64,000 bases of DNA from Aegilops tauschii subsp. strangulata (taxonomy: Eukaryota > Streptophyta > Magnoliopsida > Poales > Poaceae), in contig NC_053038.3 of assembly GCF_002575655.3 (NCBI RefSeq), forward strand, positions 141,314,885 through 141,378,884, given 5' to 3'. Position 1 is the first letter of the stretch. Each line of letters opens with the position of its first letter. The notes below the pieces were generated by a model. The model made no database searches, was not told the DNA's origin, and saw nothing but the letters and a program-made list of their open reading frames with translations. Positions 58,849 through 64,000 of the stretch are shown here, one piece after another. The position numbers were made by a program, and so were the translations under genes.

Positions 58849-59823
58849 ATGAATGGAGATGAGCTTGTATTTTCTGGACTGATGAGTCAAGTTGAGACGG
58901 ACCGATGGATTCAGAACATGGAGGATCACATGAAGAATAACCCAATAGTCGGAAAGGATATGACCCGGCATGCTCTTCAATGTTTTGAAAGAGGTGCTGC
59001 TACTTGGTGGACGATGTACAAAACCATCAATGGATGGCAAGGAGTAACCACTTGGAAAGAATTTAAGTGGACTCTACAAAGATCTCGTCTTGTGTCCCAG
59101 AAATTGAAGCCTTATGGAAAGGATATGAAGAAACCTTGTGCATACAAGCCTTGTGGAGAAATAGGACACAACCATAAGGAACACAAGGATGAATGCCCTA
59201 ATTGTGAAGGAAGTCACCCAGTTGAAGAATGCCCAACTAGGCAGATCACTTGTTTCTTGTGTGAAGGGACTACCCACTACCCTGCTCAGTGTCACATCTA
59301 CCCCATGGTACAAAGGACCATCCAGCAGAAGAAAGAAGCAATGAAAAGAGCCCTCATGGAAATTTTAGAGGAATCTGTGATGAAGGAAGAGGTGGAGGAC
59401 ACACCCAAAGAAGAACCAAATAAACCCTGCACCAAGTCATGCTATTCATGTGGAGAAGAAGGACACATCTCCCAAAATTGTCTGAATGGGGATTTAGTAG
59501 AATTCCCGACAGAGGAAGTAGAGTATGACCCACAAGAAATAGAAGCCCTGATTGGAACAGAAAAGTCCAGGAAGAGAAGTAGATTGGATCCCAGGAACAA
59601 CCCAATTTCTACAAAGAGAGACCTGAGTCATATCACATGTTTCAGGTGCAAAAATTCAAGACACTACCACAATGATTGCCCAAAATGGAAGATGAGGACC
59701 CCAGGAGGCTATATAATCACAAGGAAACCTCGAGATATGTCAGAAGTAATATGTTTCCGTTGTGATGAAGCAGGGCACTTTGCCAGAGAATGCCCCAAGG
59801 AGACGGAGACTTGTGATAAATAG
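58849..59823 (+). CDS. Zinc-knuckle-array gag protein of element G, 324 residues
   Basis: The uninterrupted ORF has a short piece of a gag capsid domain (residues 12-85: WIQNMEDH, ALQCFERGAATWW, WKEFKW) followed by five or six zinc knuckles. Four are exact C-x2-C-x4-H-x4-C: C135-C148, C198-C211, C264-C277 and C302-C315. C116-C128 is a variant with x3, and C97-C116 is an irregular candidate. Charged helical linkers lie between (about 155-190 and 215-245). Most gypsy gags have one knuckle. The capsid looks shortened, and no protease or RT follows. The likely role is nucleic acid binding, perhaps packaging with proteins supplied by another element (inference). The start is the first Met of the frame; the true N-terminus may have been lost. 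Confidence 0.7.
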   Translation: MNGDELVFSGLMSQVETDRWIQNMEDHMKNNPIVGKDMTRHALQCFERGAATWWTMYKTINGWQGVTTWKEFKWTLQRSRLVSQKLKPYGKDMKKPCAYKPCGEIGHNHKEHKDECPNCEGSHPVEECPTRQITCFLCEGTTHYPAQCHIYPMVQRTIQQKKEAMKRALMEILEESVMKEEVEDTPKEEPNKPCTKSCYSCGEEGHISQNCLNGDLVEFPTEEVEYDPQEIEALIGTEKSRKRSRLDPRNNPISTKRDLSHITCFRCKNSRHYHNDCPKWKMRTPGGYIITRKPRDMSEVICFRCDEAGHFARECPKETETCDK

Positions 59824-61590
59824 TTGAGTGCAACGAGAAAAAATAGTAGTAGTAGTGTGGACATTTCTTTTATTAGTGAGGTGTTGGGTTGAGGCATGTA
59901 ATGGAATGCAGGAGATTGTAATAATTTGAGAATCAATAAAGTTAGCATCATTGGTATTGATTTGGATTTTATGAGTTGTTACTCTATGAAGAATTTTTTT
60001 TACCATTTTCGAGGATATGAGAAATATGGTCTATGGAAGATTGTGCATTTTAAAGGTGGTAGTACCCTGTGAGGAAACTTGACCCTTGGAAAAAGGTAAT
60101 GATATTCCACGAAGTGGATTTCGAACATAATAAGTATTAGTTTTATCTCGATAGGCTGGATACCCCAAGAATATGAGGGTATGGAGTACTATTGGATATA
60201 AAGGAGGTAGTCTATGAAATTGGAGACGGGGCATATCTTTGTGTGTTCCCTCTGCGAGGAGTTAAACTATTTGGAGTTAAGTGAAAGTTAACCCCGAGAT
60301 TTGTAGGACCATACCGAGTTTTGGAGCATATGGGAGAAGTGACCAACAAGTTGGAGTCACCTGAAGGACTGTCAGAGATGGCCAATATTCCCCTGTAAGG
60401 ACGCTTGACCCTGGAAAGGATAATGATGTTCCACGAAGTGGAGTATGGACTTCATAAGTATAAGTTTGTTTTTTTACCTCGGTATGTGGGATATCCCACG
60501 AGGATGAAGAGATAAATTACTATTGGATATAAAGGAGGTATGATGCTGGAAATATGGATCAATGGAAATTCCATGATGAGTCTGAGTAATCATGTCCTAG
60601 TTTGGTGCCAATAGAAGGAAGGAAGACAGTACAATTGGATGGAATTAAGAATGCTAGGAAGTTCGAAGTTGGAGTAATGATCAGTTGCTCGATGATAAGT
60701 TCAAGGAACTACAAGTGATGAGATGGGCCATAACCCATAGGCCCCAGGACCTGCCAAGAAGCAAGCACATTCTTGCTAAAGGAAAAACCCTGGAAGAAGT
60801 TACGATTTTATCGACAAACGATCTTATAGGAGTTACGCAAAACCTGAGGGTTCGGAAGGAACGATAGAGGTTTGTTTGGCTTGCAGAATCAATGGATTTA
60901 TCCGAACCTAGTTCATTGACAAGAGAAATTCTACAATGCTTGTGACGATGACCGAGTGTTAGAATGCGAGATTCGCTAAACCATGTACAAGGTAATGATT
61001 TGGGTGCGGGATGGATTGATCACCATACCGACTTACTCTTATTATTCGCCTTGCTATACGGGATGGCAAATCTGAGTGACTTACCTATAGTAGAGAGACG
61101 ACGAGCAAAACCTTGTTTGAACCTTAAAATGGTGTAAGTATTTTTTTCCTTGTACAAGGCAGCTCTTGCCAATCGTAGGTTATACGGTGAGGATCAACCC
61201 AGACCCATTTCCTGCAGGAGAAACCATAAATCGTTGACCACCATGAGATATCGATAGTTGTTTAGTTTTGGCGCCAGACCCGTCAGCTAAGAAGACCGAG
61301 TCATGGAAGAACCTTACCAAGATGAAAGGACAGAAGAATTGTGGTAAAGGTTATGCCACTACCTGAAGAGTCCGGAGAAGGAATTATACTGAAGATCTGA
61401 GAAGACCGACACTGTCAGGAATAAGGATGGAGTATACGAGTTTTAGTGGAACCGTAACAATGCTTCTAAGGGTGGTAGCACCCCAGACCCCGGTGATGAT
61501 CGATGGATTTTGAGAAGACCCCAAACCTAACCTATTTCTTGCTAGCCTCTCCGAATCTCTAGGACGAGATTCATTTTAAGGGTGGTAGTT
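59824..61590 (+). pseudogene. 3' interior of element G with an integrase-end remnant and a duplicated segment
   Basis: No long ORF. Around 60270-60375 a frame matches the C-terminal module of gypsy integrase (TPRFVGPYRVLEHMGEV, KLESPEGLSEMA). About 140-150 bases at 60045-60190 recur in diverged form at 60390-60543, both with a CTTGACCCT start, GATATTCCACGAAGTGGA-like middle and TACTATTGGATATAAAGGAGGTA end. The interior ends TTAAGGGTGGTAGTT before the 3' LTR, a purine-rich tract. Confidence 0.55.
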
Positions 61591-64000
61591 TGTAACATCC
61601 CAAAATTTTAAATTTTAGAATGTTATAATAACAGATAGATTGGATTGATTGTTTGATTGATTGACTGAAAGTGAGTGAATTCGAAATCTTTTGAAAGTTA
61701 AATGAGAGGGAACAAAAGGACTTTCTCAAACTTTCATTTTGCTTCTATGATCTCCATGGATCCAAATTCTTTTCATCACAAAACCCTGGAGAGAAGATGA
61801 CATGACTTCTTCCATTTATTTAAATGACAAGGGGTGTTGAAAATATTTGAATTTCATTTGAAAAAATTTCCCATTTCTGAAACTTTATGCAACTCAATGA
61901 TTTTCACGAGAGAAGATAAAATGACTTCTTCAAAACATATGAAATATGAGTTGGGAGTTTCAAAGGATTAAATTCAAAGTCCCATTGAAATTATTTTTCA
62001 ATATTGGAGTTATTTGAGTTTTATTCAAATTATTTTTCTCCAAAATAAAAATATATAGAAAATAGGGTAACATGATTCCGTACATCAGAAAATTGGAGAG
62101 AAATAAATTTGAAATCATTTTGGTATTTTTAAAATGATTTTTACTGGATTTTATTAAGGCAGTAGCACTCTTTGCTTTATGTAAATTTGTGAGGATTTTA
62201 TTTGACTTCACAAAAATGTCCATGTTGTTGGAAGTCTTTTTCTGAAAATTTTGATATATTATATGCCTATATAATATTCTTATTGTTTATTATTCTTGTT
62301 TTTTTTTTTAAATTCCTCTGGACCGACCGGGCCGGGCCGGCCCAGTTCGCCAGGCCACGGCCCAGCCGGCCCACGCCGCTCGTCCCCGAGCCCCGAGCGG
62401 GACTCCTCCCGCCGCACGCCGCCGCACCGCCTCGGCGTCCGTGCCCCAGCCGGCCACCGCCGCCGCCTTGCCCTGCCCCCTCCTCCACGCCACCTTGCCC
62501 CCTCCCCTCCTATAAAGGGCGCCGCCCCGGGCCCCTCTCCTCTCTGCTCGACGCGCCGCCGCCCGCTCCCGCATCTCGCTGCCGCCGCCGCTGCACCGCG
62601 CGCCGCGCCGCCCACCGCCACCCGCGCTGCTGCGCCGCCGCCCGCGCCCTTGCCCCGCGCCCGAAGCCGAGCCACCGCGCCAGAGCCACCTCGCCACCGC
62701 CCCGCCCGATTCGCCGTGCCACGCCGGAGCTCGCCGTCGCCTCTGCCCCGCCTCGCCGGAATTTCCCCGCCGGCGCCGAACCGCTGCTGAACCGGTATAA
62801 CCCGCCGGTCCAATCCGGTTTTTTTCAAGTTCGTTAAAAAAACCCTAGACTAGAACTGTTTTTTTAGGTTTTACTAAACAGCGAACGTCCACTGTTTAGA
62901 TCCTATAAACGAACGTTCATTATTTAGCTTTTTCTTTTTTTTCTGTTTATTTTTCGCCAGGGACTTATATGTGATGATTTTATTTACAGTTTAGTCCCTG
63001 TTCTTCAAACGGTCACAACTTTTTGCTCGTTTGTTCAAATCCAACAAAACCAACGCCCACTTCTTCATTATGATCCCCTCTATCCAGTAATCCAAGTCAA
63101 ACATGTTTTTGAAATTTTAAAATTTGAATTAGACCAGAGTTGAATTCAAACTTCGTTTGATCATAACTTGAGTTTCGTAACTCCGATTTAGTTGATTCTT
63201 TTTGCAAATTAAAGCTCTTGACCTAAAATTTCTAATAAGGCCAAATTCACATAATTTTGGTACTGTTAGAAATTGTTTTATGTTGCAAGAGTTATTTGTT
63301 TGAATCGTCTTCTTCGTTCTTTCTGATCTTCTGAGTGATTGCTTATGTATGGTTACCATTGCTTGCTTACGATAGATTGATCGGAGTGTGACGAGTAGAT
63401 TTATCAAGAGTTTTGAGTGCGAATCATCTTCATCAACATTGCAGGCAAGTAACACTTTGATCGTACTTTTCCATACCCGGTTTATATTGCATTAGATCAA
63501 TCCTCAAACATTGCATGGTTAGGATCTAATTAAACTGTGGGTATTGGGAAGTAGTTGAGGTAGTACCTATTACCTGTTTTATTATCAAACCCTTGGGAGT
63601 TCCTTCTACATTTGCTATTATATTTCCATGCTATGCTCGTAGACGTGGATTGGGTTTGAGAGATATTCACGACAGATGTGAGATTGTTAATTAATGGTTT
63701 ACTTAAGGTGGCAACTAAAACTCACATCTGGGTGGATTGAGGCACCTGGAGAACCCAGTGCTGCCTGTATTTTTGGATATCCCGGAGTACCCGTGTGATC
63801 ATCCTATGGACTGCCACCGAGGCTCAAAGGGATCATGAGATTATTCATGCTAGAAACTTCCGTGTGCAGCCACAAGCTATTATGGGCTCTAGCATAGTTG
63901 ATTAAGTTGTGTGAGCTCTTGAAGAGGTAGACTAGCAGATGTAGGGGATGTAGGTGGTACGGTCTACCCAGAGTAGAGAGTTTACGCTTCTAAAAGACAG
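61591..64000 (+). repeat. 3' LTR of element G, cut by the window end (2410 bases seen)
   Basis: It matches 42515-44924 with few differences; TATA at 62511. About 700 bases are expected beyond the window. Confidence 0.92.

Larger units (their letters stand above)
42515..64000 (+). mobile_element. Element G: gag-only gypsy derivative with 3.1 kb LTRs, runs off the window
   Basis: LTR copies start TGTAACATCCC at 42515 and 61591. The 5' LTR ends CGCTACA at 57627 and is followed by an initiator-Met PBS; element H interrupts this LTR. Internally there is a leader, a zinc-knuckle protein, remnants of an integrase end and a short G-rich tract before the 3' LTR. No RT is found. The left flank reads CATAT; the right TSD is out of view. 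Confidence 0.9.

Noticed and set aside
1..64000. Ordinary host genes, CRISPR arrays, operons or bacterial systems
   Set aside because: Every long frame falls inside an LTR element; introns, TATA boxes and the repeat families indicate a large plant genome.

Overview
The window looks like intergenic DNA from a Triticeae grass (wheat, Aegilops or barley type). It consists almost entirely of nested LTR retrotransposons, and I see no ordinary host gene, tRNA or rRNA. The grass assignment rests on an LTR of Angela/BARE-1/WIS type (22516-24252), Athila LTRs of a type I recall as common in wheat, and the depth of nesting. Family names are from memory; boundaries, target-site duplications (TSDs), frames and splice sites were read from the sequence.

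Layout. (A) 1-2402: right end of a minus-strand Tat-lineage Ty3/gypsy element (gag start, PBS, 1.17 kb LTR). (B) A decayed plus-strand element with one recognisable ORF forms the matrix of the left half. Its pieces are 2403-4132, 17166-17823 and 33471-35117, the last being most of its 3' LTR. (C) 4133-17160: a complete 13.0 kb minus-strand Tat element inside B, with TSD GCACC and LTRs about 98.6% identical. Its gag-pol is broken, yet the opposite strand carries what looks like an intact spliced gene (TATA 4939, coding exons 5739-9116, 919 residues). (D) 17824-33465: a 15.6 kb plus-strand chromovirus with LTRs of about 4.1 kb and TSD TGCAA/TGTAA, inside the start of B's 3' LTR. A solo Angela-type LTR (TSD TACAG) sits in its leader. 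(E) 35118-35519: an old Athila-type fragment, plus strand. (F) 35520-42514: a minus-strand Athila element that kept gag-protease and a second ORF but lacks pol; its 5' end is cut off by G. (G) 42515 to beyond 64000: a plus-strand, gag-only gypsy derivative with LTRs of about 3.1 kb, encoding an unusual multi-zinc-knuckle protein. (H) 45561-57553: a minus-strand non-autonomous gypsy element with 4.1 kb LTRs and TSD GTGTG, inside the 5' LTR of G.

Order of events. E and B are oldest; A, C and D then landed in B, and the Angela-type element landed in D and collapsed to a solo LTR. On the right, F entered E-type sequence, G entered F and H entered G. None of the gag-pol sets could work unaided: C has stops and frameshifts, D has stops, frameshifts and altered protease and RT active sites, and F, G and H lack pol.

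The most interesting signals are the intact opposite-strand gene of C with its own promoter, a short acidic spliced reading frame kept in both LTRs of D (with similar acidic exon ends in G and H), a copy of the LTR promoter region inside F ahead of its second ORF, the zinc-knuckle array of G, and a dense array of inverted TCGGT/ACCGA motifs ahead of the TATA box in the LTR of B.
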